The translations under genes were made by a program, and so were the position numbers. The notes beneath the pieces are model-generated. The model had not been told where the DNA came from and searched no databases. It saw only the letters and a list, made by a program, of their open reading frames with translations. From Bacteroidia bacterium (lineage in GTDB: Bacteria > Bacteroidota > Bacteroidia > JANWJV01), in assembly GCA_025451785.1 (NCBI GenBank), contig JANWJV010000102.1:1-48188 (forward strand): a stretch of DNA of 48,188 bases, read 5' to 3'. This document shows, in pieces, positions 33,100 to 41,862 of this stretch. The stretch's first letter is position 1; each line of letters opens with the position of its first letter.

Positions 33100-36033
33100 G
33101 TGAAGACCCGCATCAGTATCCTTATTTTCATTTCCGTTTGTTTGCTGGGTTTGTCGCCTGCCAGCAGGGATAACGATACTTTCCAACTTCAAGGTCAGAA
33201 TACGCGCTGGGCCGATTCGGTGATGAAGACGCTCAGTCCTGATGAGCGCATCGCGCAGCTCTTTATGGTGGCGGCCTATTCCAACAAGGAGAAAGACCAT
33301 GTGGCCAGTATTGATACGCTCATTAAGAAATACCGTATCGGAGGGCTCATCTTCTTCCAGGGAGGTCCGGTACGCCAGGCCATTCTTACCAATCATTATC
33401 AAAGCATTTCAAGGGTGCCGCTACTTGTTTCCATCGATGGGGAATGGGGGCTTGCCATGCGGCTCGATAGCACAGTACAGTACCCGCGGCAAATGAGCCT
33501 TGGCGCTATGGCCAATGATTCGCTTATCTATACTATGGGCAAGGAGATCGCAAGGCAATGCAAACGCCTTGGCATTCATGTGAATCTGGCGCCTGTGGCC
33601 GATGTGAACAACAACCCCCTCAACCCGGTGATCAGCAACCGTTCCTTTGGCGAGAACAAATACAAAGTTGCCGCCAAGGCCATCATGTATATGAAGGGCA
33701 TGCAGGATGCCGGCGTGCTGGCCAACGCCAAACATTTTCCCGGTCATGGCGATACCGACAGTGACTCGCACAAAACCCTGCCTTCCATTACGAGCAGCAA
33801 GGAACGTATGGATTCGCTGGAACTTTATCCCTTCAAACAACTGATCGCCAATGGCCTTGGCAGCATGATGGTGGCGCATCTTTTTATTCCCGCTTACGAT
33901 ACCACTCCTAAAACCGCCTCCACACTTTCGAAAGCGGTGGTAACCGGTTTGTTAAAGGAGCAATTAGGATTTAACGGCCTGGTGTTCACCGACGCGCTCA
34001 ACATGAAAGGCGTGAGCAAATACTTTGAGGCTGGCGTGGTGGATGTAAAGGCCCTGCTGGCCGGCAACGATGTATTGTTGTTCCCCGAAGATGTTCCTGT
34101 GGGTATTGCCGCCATCAAAAAGGCCATTGCCAATAAAGAGATCAGCCAGGAAGAAGTGGACGCGCGCTGCAGGAAGATTCTCATCGCCAAATCATGGGCA
34201 GGCCTTAATAATTACAAGCCGATCGAACTGAAGAACCTGGTGGAAGACCTCAATACCCCGCAGGCAAACCTTATCAATCGAAAACTGGTGGAAGCCAGCC
34301 TTACGGTGTTGCGCAACCGCAACGACCTACTCCCGCTTCGCAGGCTCGATACGCTGAAGATCGCTTCGCTTTCGCTGGGTTATAAAGATGTTCCATGCCG
34401 CTTCCAGTCGATGCTCAGCAATTACGCGCCTGTAGCACATTACGGTATCGATCGGGATGCCAGTCGCGCGGAAGCGGATACGGTCCTGAAAAAGCTTTCT
34501 GCCTATAACCTGGTGATCGTTGGTATCAACAATACCAACAACGTTCCCAAGAAAGATTTTGGGATCACCGCAGGTTCTGTGCGTGTGTTGAAGGAATTGA
34601 TAAGGCGCAAGAAGGTGATCGTAGATGTTTTCGCCAATCCGTATTCTCTTGCCAAGCTCGACAGCATTGCTGCGGCCGACGCGCTCATTATGTCGTACGA
34701 AGACAACGACCTTACCGAAGAACTTTCAGCGCAGCTTATAGGCGGCGGTATCTGCGCCAACGGAGTATTACCGGTTTCAGTAGGAACAGATCTCCGGGCA
34801 GGAGAGGGGATCATCACCGCGGCGCCAATGCGTTTCAACTACACGCTGCCCGAAGATATAGGCATCGACTCCCGTAAATTGCAGCGCATCGACTCCATCG
34901 CGCTGGCGGGCATAACGGAGAAATGTTACCCCGGCTGCCAGGTATTGGTGGCGAAGAGCGGCAAAGTGATCTATAGTAAGTCCTTCGGTTACCATACCTA
35001 TGAGAACAAGATCAGGGTGAAGGACGATGATCTTTACGATATCGCTTCCATTACCAAGATCACCGCTTCGCTTCCTTCGCTAATGACGCTCATGGACAAG
35101 AAGCAGCTAAGTATCGACAGTACGCTCGGCTATTACCTTCCGATGGCAAAAGGCTCGAACAAGGAGAAGATCATTATTCGTGAGATGCTGACACACCAGG
35201 CCGGGCTGCGTTCCTGGATACCTTTTTGGATGAGCACCGTGGTGAAAGGTGAATATGTGAAAGGAATTTATAGCACCACCCGCAGCGATTCCTTCCCAAC
35301 AAGGGTGGCGGAAAAACTGTATATCAAAAAAGGATATTCCGATACTATTTACAAAAGGATCATCGCCTCCAAGATGGCTGACGAGCATAAATATGTGTAC
35401 AGCGATCTGGGCTATTACATGCTTCAAAAGGTCATTGAGCAGAAAACGGCGATGCCGCTGGAACAGTACACAAAAGAAACTTTTTTCCGTCCGATGGGAC
35501 TTTCAACAATGACCTATCGCCCCAGGGAACGTTTTCCGCTCAAGCGCATTGTGCCCACTGAGTATGATGTGAAGTTCCGTAAGCAGTTGGTGCACGGCGA
35601 TGTGCACGACCAGGGGGCAGCCATGCTGGGAGGCATCGCGGGCCATGCGGGGCTTTTCAGCAACGCCAATGACCTGGCCATTTTCATGCAGATGTATTTA
35701 CAAAGAGGGGAGTACGGCGGCCAGCGTTTTATCGACACCGCCACTGTGGGCGAATGTGTGAAGTGTCAGTACTGCAAAGACAATCGCCGTGGTGTTGGTT
35801 TCGACAAGCCTGAGACCGATCCCAAGAAGGACAGCCCGGTATGCAGCTGCGTTTCCTATTTAAGCTTTGGCCATTCCGGATTTACCGGTACGCTGGCCTG
35901 GGCCGATCCTGAAAATCAACTCGTTTACATTTTCCTCTCTAACAGGGTCTACCCTGATCCGGAGATCAATAAGCTCGTAAAGTCGGGGATACGGTCGAAG
36001 ATACAGGAAGTGATCTACGATGCGGTGAAGTAG
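33100..36033 (+). CDS. GH3 beta-N-acetylglucosaminidase-like / serine hydrolase (beta-lactamase family) fusion
   Basis: 977 residues, start codon GTG. It is chosen because it precedes a signal peptide (KTRISILIFISVCLLGLSP) and there is no upstream ATG. The N-terminal half is a GH3 domain of NagZ type: KHFPGHGDTDSDSHKTLPS from residue 211 and nucleophile Asp298 in VFTDALNMKG. The C-terminal half (about 590-977) is a penicillin-binding/beta-lactamase-fold hydrolase with SITK (Ser650, Lys653), YSD (Tyr767) and GHSGFTGT. The pairing suggests cell-wall sugar and peptide trimming in the periplasm. Five cysteines cluster at 886-917 (CVKCQYC, CSC), which may bind metal or form disulfides. The fusion is known in the phylum. 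Confidence 0.88.
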   Translation: MKTRISILIFISVCLLGLSPASRDNDTFQLQGQNTRWADSVMKTLSPDERIAQLFMVAAYSNKEKDHVASIDTLIKKYRIGGLIFFQGGPVRQAILTNHYQSISRVPLLVSIDGEWGLAMRLDSTVQYPRQMSLGAMANDSLIYTMGKEIARQCKRLGIHVNLAPVADVNNNPLNPVISNRSFGENKYKVAAKAIMYMKGMQDAGVLANAKHFPGHGDTDSDSHKTLPSITSSKERMDSLELYPFKQLIANGLGSMMVAHLFIPAYDTTPKTASTLSKAVVTGLLKEQLGFNGLVFTDALNMKGVSKYFEAGVVDVKALLAGNDVLLFPEDVPVGIAAIKKAIANKEISQEEVDARCRKILIAKSWAGLNNYKPIELKNLVEDLNTPQANLINRKLVEASLTVLRNRNDLLPLRRLDTLKIASLSLGYKDVPCRFQSMLSNYAPVAHYGIDRDASRAEADTVLKKLSAYNLVIVGINNTNNVPKKDFGITAGSVRVLKELIRRKKVIVDVFANPYSLAKLDSIAAADALIMSYEDNDLTEELSAQLIGGGICANGVLPVSVGTDLRAGEGIITAAPMRFNYTLPEDIGIDSRKLQRIDSIALAGITEKCYPGCQVLVAKSGKVIYSKSFGYHTYENKIRVKDDDLYDIASITKITASLPSLMTLMDKKQLSIDSTLGYYLPMAKGSNKEKIIIREMLTHQAGLRSWIPFWMSTVVKGEYVKGIYSTTRSDSFPTRVAEKLYIKKGYSDTIYKRIIASKMADEHKYVYSDLGYYMLQKVIEQKTAMPLEQYTKETFFRPMGLSTMTYRPRERFPLKRIVPTEYDVKFRKQLVHGDVHDQGAAMLGGIAGHAGLFSNANDLAIFMQMYLQRGEYGGQRFIDTATVGECVKCQYCKDNRRGVGFDKPETDPKKDSPVCSCVSYLSFGHSGFTGTLAWADPENQLVYIFLSNRVYPDPEINKLVKSGIRSKIQEVIYDAVK

Positions 36034-36051
36034 TGAGTGCTATTTGCTCAC
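36034..36051. terminator. Short hairpin between convergent GH3 fusion and bshA genes
   Basis: AGTGAG and CTCACT pair around a 9-base loop, within the six-base gap and the end of bshA. It is weak and has no U-tract, but it is the only structure visible at this convergence. Confidence 0.35.
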
Positions 36052-37170
36052 TGACTTAAGCGCTTCATTGTATAAGCGCTCATAAAGCGGCAATATCTTA
36101 CTGATGGAAAATTTTTCAGCTTGTACCAAAGCGTTCGCCTTAAAGGTGGAAAGTGTTTTCTCATCCTTCAAAATAGAGATGGCGTTCTTGGCCATATCAT
36201 CTACATCGCCCACCGGGCTGAGATAACCAGAGAAGCCGTGGGTATTTACTTCTGGGATACCTCCTGAGTCGGTTGAAATAACAGGAACACCAGCGGCCAT
36301 CGCCTCCAACGCGGCAAGGCCGAAGCTTTCAGTTTCTGAGGTAAGCAGGAAAAGATCAGCGTGTGGCAATACCCTTTCAGGATCTGCAATTTTTCCGAGT
36401 GATTTGATGTCACCACAGGTATCCAGTTCGCGGCAAAGTTTTTCAATGTTATTGCGTTCCGGTCCATCGCCTACCAGCACAAGCTTTGAAGGTATGACCT
36501 TTCGTATCTTGTTGAAAACACGAAGTACATCTTCCACACGTTTTACTTTTCGGAAATTGGAAACGTGCATTAATACCTTTTCTCCGTATGGCGCATAGAG
36601 TTTCTTTTGCTCAGGATGTTCGTTTTTGTATTCATCAAGGCAAATAAAATTCGGGATCACCTGGATGTCTTTATTAATGTGGAAGTATTTATGAGTATCG
36701 CTCTTCAGGCTTTCTGATACAGCAGTTACAGCATCACTTTGATTGATGGCGAATGTGATCACCGGTTCAAAAGAAGGATCCTTGCCGAGCAGGGTGATAT
36801 CAGTACCGTGAAGTGTAGTGATATAAGGGATATAAATTCCCTGTGACCGAAGGATCTCCCTTGCCATGTAAGCGGCGGAAGCATGGGGGATGGCATAATG
36901 AACATGAAGCAGATCGAGCTTTTCGTGCTTCGCTACATCCACCAGTTTGCTTGACAGTACCAATTCGTAAGGCTGGTAATCGAACAAGGGATAATCAGAA
37001 ACGGCTACTTCGTGGTAGTGCAGGTTTTCGGAGAAGTCGCCGAGGCGCACTGGCCTTCCATACGTAATGAAATGTACCTGGTGACCCTTGGCTGCGAGCG
37101 CTTTTCCGAGTTCGGTTGCGACCACGCCGGAACCGCCAAAAGTGGGGTAGCAAACAATACCGATCTTCAT
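36040..37170 (-). CDS. bshA: N-acetyl-alpha-D-glucosaminyl L-malate synthase BshA
   Basis: 376 residues, GT4 glycosyltransferase. BshA joins UDP-GlcNAc to L-malate, the first step of bacillithiol synthesis. The start MKIGIVCYPTFGGSGVVATE is diagnostic. Other segments are HVHYAIPHASAAYMA, TTLHGTDITLLG, PNFICLDEY, VGDGPERNNIE and the sugar-nucleotide loop ESFGLAALEAMAAGVPVIST. The genes for later bacillithiol steps (bshB, bshC) are not in this window. It is convergent to the GH3 fusion gene with a six-base gap. Confidence 0.95.
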   Translation of the reverse strand: MKIGIVCYPTFGGSGVVATELGKALAAKGHQVHFITYGRPVRLGDFSENLHYHEVAVSDYPLFDYQPYELVLSSKLVDVAKHEKLDLLHVHYAIPHASAAYMAREILRSQGIYIPYITTLHGTDITLLGKDPSFEPVITFAINQSDAVTAVSESLKSDTHKYFHINKDIQVIPNFICLDEYKNEHPEQKKLYAPYGEKVLMHVSNFRKVKRVEDVLRVFNKIRKVIPSKLVLVGDGPERNNIEKLCRELDTCGDIKSLGKIADPERVLPHADLFLLTSETESFGLAALEAMAAGVPVISTDSGGIPEVNTHGFSGYLSPVGDVDDMAKNAISILKDEKTLSTFKANALVQAEKFSISKILPLYERLYNEALKSVSK

Positions 37171-37320
37171 ATTGTACGAAGATACGAATACGGTATTATA
37201 CAGCTATAGGCCCTAAAACCCTTCAAAACACTCAGATTTGCCCTTAATGCAACTATTCAAGAGGTTTTTACATCTGTATATCAGTTAATTTCTTGCTATC
37301 TTTATAAATAATATCAAAGA

Positions 37321-40300
37321 ATGAGGCCCCTCTACAAATTTTCATTCCTTTTCGCAACACTTTCCCTTTCCCTGCTGAGCTTCCATGCCGAAGCACAAAG
37401 CAGCGGCACATCTACTTATAAACGTCCCGACGGCGGCTGGAACCTGATGAGGCCTTTCGACCAGAAAGCCTTTATCAGCAACTACGGTCAGTACGAGGGT
37501 AAGGACGGCAAACGTAACTCAGCCATTCTTTACGGTGTGAACGATGCCGGCGCGCAAATGTATTTCAACAGCACCGGCATGACCTTTCGCTTCGACAGCA
37601 TCCGTGCTGAAGTAAAGCAAGAGAAACCCGGTAGAGAAGAGAAAGAAGAAGGTGAAGAGAGGGAGATGACCTTCAAAGAATATTTTGTGCGCATGAACTG
37701 GAAAGGCGCTACCACTCAAAAGGTGGAAGTGGCCGAAAGGACCCGCGACTATTTCAACTTCTGCGATCCCCGTAACGAAAAGAGCAGCATCGATTTTATT
37801 CCCGGCTTTAAGAAACTTATCTACAAGAACCTTTACCCGAATGTGGATGCTGAATATACTTTCCATGAGAAGGGCGGCATCAAATACATCCTTATCCTGC
37901 ATCCCGGCGCTGACCTCAGCAAAGTGGTGATGGATTACTCAGGCGCAAAGGGAATGTACATTGATGGTGCCGGCAATCTTCAGATAGAAACCGCCATGGG
38001 CAATATTGTCGACCATGCGCCCTACAGTTATTTTGAGGATGGCGAAAAGGTGAACTCTCGTTTCAGTCTGAATGGCAACAATGTTAGCTTCAGCATTGAT
38101 CTCACTGCAAATCAACAATCGAAAATCAAAAATCAAAAATTGATAATCGATCCCTGGACAGTAAACCCCAACTTCCCCCAGAACAACAAGGCCTACGACA
38201 TCATGAAGGATGGCAACGGTAACATTTATGTTTTCGGCGGCAAGAACCCTTATCTCTTAAAGAAATACGACAACCTCGGAAACCTCATATGGACCTATAC
38301 CAGTGCCATGACCGGCTGGTACGGCGACCTGGCGGTACATCCCGGTGGCGATTCTTACATCACCGAAGGCTACAGCGCGAGCAACGCTTTCGGAAGGATC
38401 GCGAAAGTGAACAATGCAGGTGTGCAGCAGTGGCAGCAGCAGTACAACGCTCTCGAGTTCTGGAGCCTTGCCTTTAACTGCGCCAATACAGTGCTCACAG
38501 TGGCAGGCGGAGTAGGGCAGGGGAAAACATCAACCGTTAACCTCGGTACCGGCGGTGTAACTTCCACCATTACTTTTTGTCCGAACGGCGAGACCCGCGG
38601 CATGACGCAGGCGCCTACAGGTAATTTCTATCACTATTGTATCTCAGGCGCGAACGCCATCTATTCGCTCACTTCCGCTGCCGCGGTGGTGTGGAATACC
38701 CCCAGCGGTTTCACCAATGGCTATGGCACACCTTCTTACAACAACAGCTACAGCACTGCTGATGCAGGCTATAACGGCATCGGCTGCAGTAACCAGTACG
38801 TTTACTCCATCAATGGTTTAACGCTTAACCAGAAGAACATCACCACCGGCGCTACGGTTACCACCGCGGCGATCCCCGGCGGAGTGCTCACCGGTAATGG
38901 CGGCGTGTTTGTTGACGCTTGCGGTAGCGTATATGTAGGCTCTCAAACGCAGATACATAAGTACGGCACCAACATGGTGCTTGCTTCTTCCACTGCTGCT
39001 CCCGGCGCTGTATATTGCCTGGCTAACGGTGTAGGTGCCGGCGACGTGCTGGCCTGCGGAAATACTTTTATCGCCTCGGTGAACATCGCGGGCATTTGTC
39101 CCTTTAACCTTACCATTAACATGACCACCACCGGTGGCTGCGGCAGCGGCTCGGGAACAGCTACAGCAAGTGTAAGCGGCGGTTCAGGTGCTTATACCTA
39201 TAACTGGAATACCGGCGCCACCACCACTACCATTTCCAATCTTACTTCAGGAACTTATACCGTAAACGTTACTGACGCGCTCAGCTGTGTGCCCTTCAGC
39301 GCTACGGTGAGCATCTCTTCAGGTGCAGGTCCCACTGCTACCATTACCAATTCAAGCAACGCTACCTGTGCGCAAGCGGGCAGCGCAACAGTGTCGGGTA
39401 GCGGCGGAACAGGAACATTAACTTACTCATGGAGCGGTAGCGGACAAAGCACTTCTACCGCAACAGGCTTAACGGTGGGAACTTATACGGTTACCGTTAC
39501 CGACCAGGGCGGCTGCAGCAAGACCGCGACTGTAAACATTACAGGTACCTCAGGCCCCAACGCTTCTGTAACCAATATCATCAACGCCAACTGTAACTCA
39601 ACGGGAAGCGCTACCGCAAGCGGAACGGGTGGTACCGGCTCCTATACTTATTCATGGAGTTCGGGCGGACAAACTACGCAAACGGCAACGGGCTTAACGG
39701 CCGGAACCTATACGGTTACGATCACTGATAATATCGGCTGTTCAAAATCTACTACTGTCGCTATTACGGGTTCCGCGGGACCCACTGCTTCGGTCACCAA
39801 TATTAACAACGCCAACTGCGCCACTACTGGAAGCGCCACCGCTTCGGGTACAGGCGGAACAGGCTCCTATACTTATTCATGGAGCGCGGGCGGACAAACC
39901 ACGCAAACGGCTACCGGTCTTACCTCGGGAAATTATACGGTCATCATCACTGACAATAACGGATGCTCACAAAGCGCTACAGTGAACATCACCGGCGCGC
40001 CCGGTCCTACCGCTTCTGTTAGCGGTTCTACCAATGCCACTTGCGCTGCTGCGGGTAATGCAACGGCAAGCGCCGTGAACGGCAACGGCTCCTATACTTA
40101 TTCGTGGAGCGCAGGCGCACAAACCACACAAACCGCAACCGGTCTTAGTGCCGGAACTTATACCGTAACTGTTACCGATGCGTTCGGATGTACAAGCACA
40201 GCCACTGTGACCATTACAGGTTCTGCGGGTCCTTCCATTTCTTCGGTGAACCCCACTAACGTTCTTTGTAATGGTGGTTTCACCGGCAATGCCACTGCCA

Positions 40301-41457
40301 ATGCCAGTGGAGGCACAGGAACACTTACTTACGTTTGGAACAACGGACAGAGCACTGCGAACGCTACCGGGCTTTCAGCGGGAACATACACCGTGGTGGT
40401 GAGCGATGTAAACGGCTGTACCAGTACTTCAACAGTTATTATTACCGAACCGCCTGTGCTTAACGCGCAAGCACTGGGAACTGTTACTTGTTCGGGTCAA
40501 TTGGCCACAGCATCTGTTTCAGGTGCCGGCGGAACAGGTGCTTATAACTATCTCTGGAACAACGGACAGGCTGCTCAAACAGCCACCGGCCTTACCAACG
40601 GAACGTATACCGTAGTGATCACCGACGCCAATAGTTGTACTGCATCCGCTACAGCACAGGTGAATGCCAATGCCAATCCTTCGGCAGTGTTTACCGGTAT
40701 TGATACCGCTGGCTGCGAACCGCTTTGTGTTACTTTCAATAACGCCACTGCTAACATCGTTACCTGGTCATGGAACTTCGGCGACGGAAGCACCGGCACA
40801 GGCGCTACGCCCAAGCATTGCTATACATCGCCCGGAACCTACAGCGTAACGCTTACTGTTACTGATAATAACGGTTGTACCGGCACCTTCGCTAAGAACA
40901 ACTGGATACAGGTATACCCGCAAACAAAAGCGGCCTTTACAGCCGGCCCGCAGCCCACAACAGTGTTGAATCCTACCATCTTCTTTACCGATAAATCGCT
41001 GAACGCAACTTCATGGAACTGGAGCTTTGGTGATATTCTTAACTCCACCTCCACACTGCAGAACCCCAGCTTTAATTACAAAGACAGCGGATGCTATGCG
41101 GTGCAGCTCATCGTTGATAATCAATACACCTGTCCCGATACAAGCGATCAGCAGGTATGTATCCTTGGCGACTACGAGCTGTTCGCGCCCAACGCCTTCA
41201 CCCCTGACGGCAGCGGTCTTAACGACGTGTGGAACGTGAAAGGCATCGGCATCGATCCGAACCATTTCAAGCTCTGGATCTTCGACCGCTGGGGCAATCT
41301 CATTTTCGAAACCTCCGACCTGTACCAGGGCTGGAACGGTCATGCCCACGGCGGCAAGGACATCGCCCAGCAGGATGTATACGTGTGGAAAGTGGCGACA
41401 AGGGATTTCTTAGGAGGGAAGCACTCTTACATTGGCCACGTTAGCCTCGTAAGGTAA
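37321..41457 (+). CDS. Giant SprB-repeat/PKD surface protein with CHU_C T9SS domain
   Basis: 1378 residues with signal peptide (MRPLYKFSFLFATLSLSLLS). Residues about 40-285 form the N-terminal domain common in Bacteroidota SBBP/T9SS proteins (FISNYGQYEGKDGKRNSAIL; end LIIDPWTVNP). About 290-600 is a beta-propeller-like region (GNGNIYVFGGKNPYLLKKYD). About 601-1113 holds seven SprB repeats, rich in GTGSYTYSW and GTYTVTVTD. Two PKD domains follow (SWNFGDGSTGTG; WNWSFGDILNST), then the CHU_C domain (FAPNAFTPDGSGLNDVWNV to GHVSLVR). It is probably a mobile surface adhesin. It is a paralogue of 14184-17081. Bases 38109-38150 are a translated 7-base array (residues about 263-277). Confidence 0.92.
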   Translation: MRPLYKFSFLFATLSLSLLSFHAEAQSSGTSTYKRPDGGWNLMRPFDQKAFISNYGQYEGKDGKRNSAILYGVNDAGAQMYFNSTGMTFRFDSIRAEVKQEKPGREEKEEGEEREMTFKEYFVRMNWKGATTQKVEVAERTRDYFNFCDPRNEKSSIDFIPGFKKLIYKNLYPNVDAEYTFHEKGGIKYILILHPGADLSKVVMDYSGAKGMYIDGAGNLQIETAMGNIVDHAPYSYFEDGEKVNSRFSLNGNNVSFSIDLTANQQSKIKNQKLIIDPWTVNPNFPQNNKAYDIMKDGNGNIYVFGGKNPYLLKKYDNLGNLIWTYTSAMTGWYGDLAVHPGGDSYITEGYSASNAFGRIAKVNNAGVQQWQQQYNALEFWSLAFNCANTVLTVAGGVGQGKTSTVNLGTGGVTSTITFCPNGETRGMTQAPTGNFYHYCISGANAIYSLTSAAAVVWNTPSGFTNGYGTPSYNNSYSTADAGYNGIGCSNQYVYSINGLTLNQKNITTGATVTTAAIPGGVLTGNGGVFVDACGSVYVGSQTQIHKYGTNMVLASSTAAPGAVYCLANGVGAGDVLACGNTFIASVNIAGICPFNLTINMTTTGGCGSGSGTATASVSGGSGAYTYNWNTGATTTTISNLTSGTYTVNVTDALSCVPFSATVSISSGAGPTATITNSSNATCAQAGSATVSGSGGTGTLTYSWSGSGQSTSTATGLTVGTYTVTVTDQGGCSKTATVNITGTSGPNASVTNIINANCNSTGSATASGTGGTGSYTYSWSSGGQTTQTATGLTAGTYTVTITDNIGCSKSTTVAITGSAGPTASVTNINNANCATTGSATASGTGGTGSYTYSWSAGGQTTQTATGLTSGNYTVIITDNNGCSQSATVNITGAPGPTASVSGSTNATCAAAGNATASAVNGNGSYTYSWSAGAQTTQTATGLSAGTYTVTVTDAFGCTSTATVTITGSAGPSISSVNPTNVLCNGGFTGNATANASGGTGTLTYVWNNGQSTANATGLSAGTYTVVVSDVNGCTSTSTVIITEPPVLNAQALGTVTCSGQLATASVSGAGGTGAYNYLWNNGQAAQTATGLTNGTYTVVITDANSCTASATAQVNANANPSAVFTGIDTAGCEPLCVTFNNATANIVTWSWNFGDGSTGTGATPKHCYTSPGTYSVTLTVTDNNGCTGTFAKNNWIQVYPQTKAAFTAGPQPTTVLNPTIFFTDKSLNATSWNWSFGDILNSTSTLQNPSFNYKDSGCYAVQLIVDNQYTCPDTSDQQVCILGDYELFAPNAFTPDGSGLNDVWNVKGIGIDPNHFKLWIFDRWGNLIFETSDLYQGWNGHAHGGKDIAQQDVYVWKVATRDFLGGKHSYIGHVSLVR
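38109..38150. repeat. 7-base-period repeat (AATCAAC family) inside the giant surface protein
   Basis: Units are AAATCAA, CAATCGA, AAATCAA, AAATCAA, AAATTGA and TAATCGA. They are translated as NQQSKIKNQKLIID, directly before the conserved IDP end of the N-terminal domain. Confidence 0.75.
39121..40660 (+). repeat. Tandem SprB-coding repeats
   Basis: About seven coding units of roughly 200-225 bases. Two neighbours (around 39580-39980) are nearly identical over stretches such as GGCTCCTATACTTATTCATG, pointing to recent duplication or conversion. Confidence 0.8.
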
Positions 41458-41462
41458 GTCCG

Positions 41463-41485
41463 CCCTTCGGCAAGCTCAGGGTGAC
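41463..41485. repeat. Stop-abutting element, left inverted copy
   Basis: A 23-base sequence begins CCCTTCGGCAAGC and ends CAGGGTGAC, five bases after the stop of the giant surface protein. It is an exact inverted complement of 41568-41590. Confidence 0.85.
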
Positions 41486-41504
41486 GGGCTGATATTATTT
41501 AGTG

Positions 41505-41544
41505 AAAAAGAGCTCGGCGGGTTTAAACCCGCCGAGCTCTTTTT
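41505..41544. terminator. Perfect 40-base palindrome, bidirectional terminator
   Basis: The 20-base arms 41505-41524 (AAAAAGAGCTCGGCGGGTTT) and 41525-41544 are exact inverse complements. A GC core is flanked by A5 and T5. It lies between convergent genes and inside the 23-base inverted repeat pair, a nested structure. Confidence 0.9.
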
Positions 41545-41558
41545 CTTCCCTTTAAAAA

Positions 41559-41858
41559 CTACACAATGTCACCCTGAGCTTGCCGAAGGGTCCAGGCTTC
41601 GGGTTCAGCAGCAAACAACACTTTTGTTTTTGCCCAGGTAGCTTCAAACAGCGCTGAGGCTCTGTAAGCATGCAGTTCTTCTTCGCTGTCCCAATGGCTT
41701 AAGGTAAAGATCACATTCGGTTTTCCTGATTCATGGAACAGCTCCAGGTGATGGCAGCCTTTGGAGGCGCGTATCTTGGCATGGTTGGCTTTGAAGATCT
41801 CTAAAAAGGCAGGAACCTTCTCGGGAACAAACGTCATCTTTACTATTCTGGTTATCAT
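41559..41858 (-). CDS. ABM-fold (antibiotic biosynthesis monooxygenase-like) protein
   Basis: 99 residues, a small ferredoxin-like fold protein. Features are the first strand MITRIVKMTFVPEKVPAFLE, the central CHHLELFHESGKPNVIFTLS and HWDSEEELHAYRASALFEAT, typical of ABM/quinol-monooxygenase-like proteins. The substrate is unknown, and many members act in heme or quinone chemistry. The last residues (LRQAQGDIV) are translated from a copy of the stop-abutting repeat (41567-41590). The original C-terminus was therefore probably replaced by the repeat. It lies downstream of the SAM hydrolase gene. Confidence 0.82.
   Translation of the reverse strand: MITRIVKMTFVPEKVPAFLEIFKANHAKIRASKGCHHLELFHESGKPNVIFTLSHWDSEEELHAYRASALFEATWAKTKVLFAAEPEAWTLRQAQGDIV
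41567..41590. repeat. Stop-abutting element, right inverted copy, translated
   Basis: A 24-base sequence from TGTCACCCTGAG to CCGAAGGG. It encodes the C-terminal tail of the ABM-fold protein and pairs with 41463-41485. Confidence 0.85.
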
Positions 41859-41862
41859 ATCT

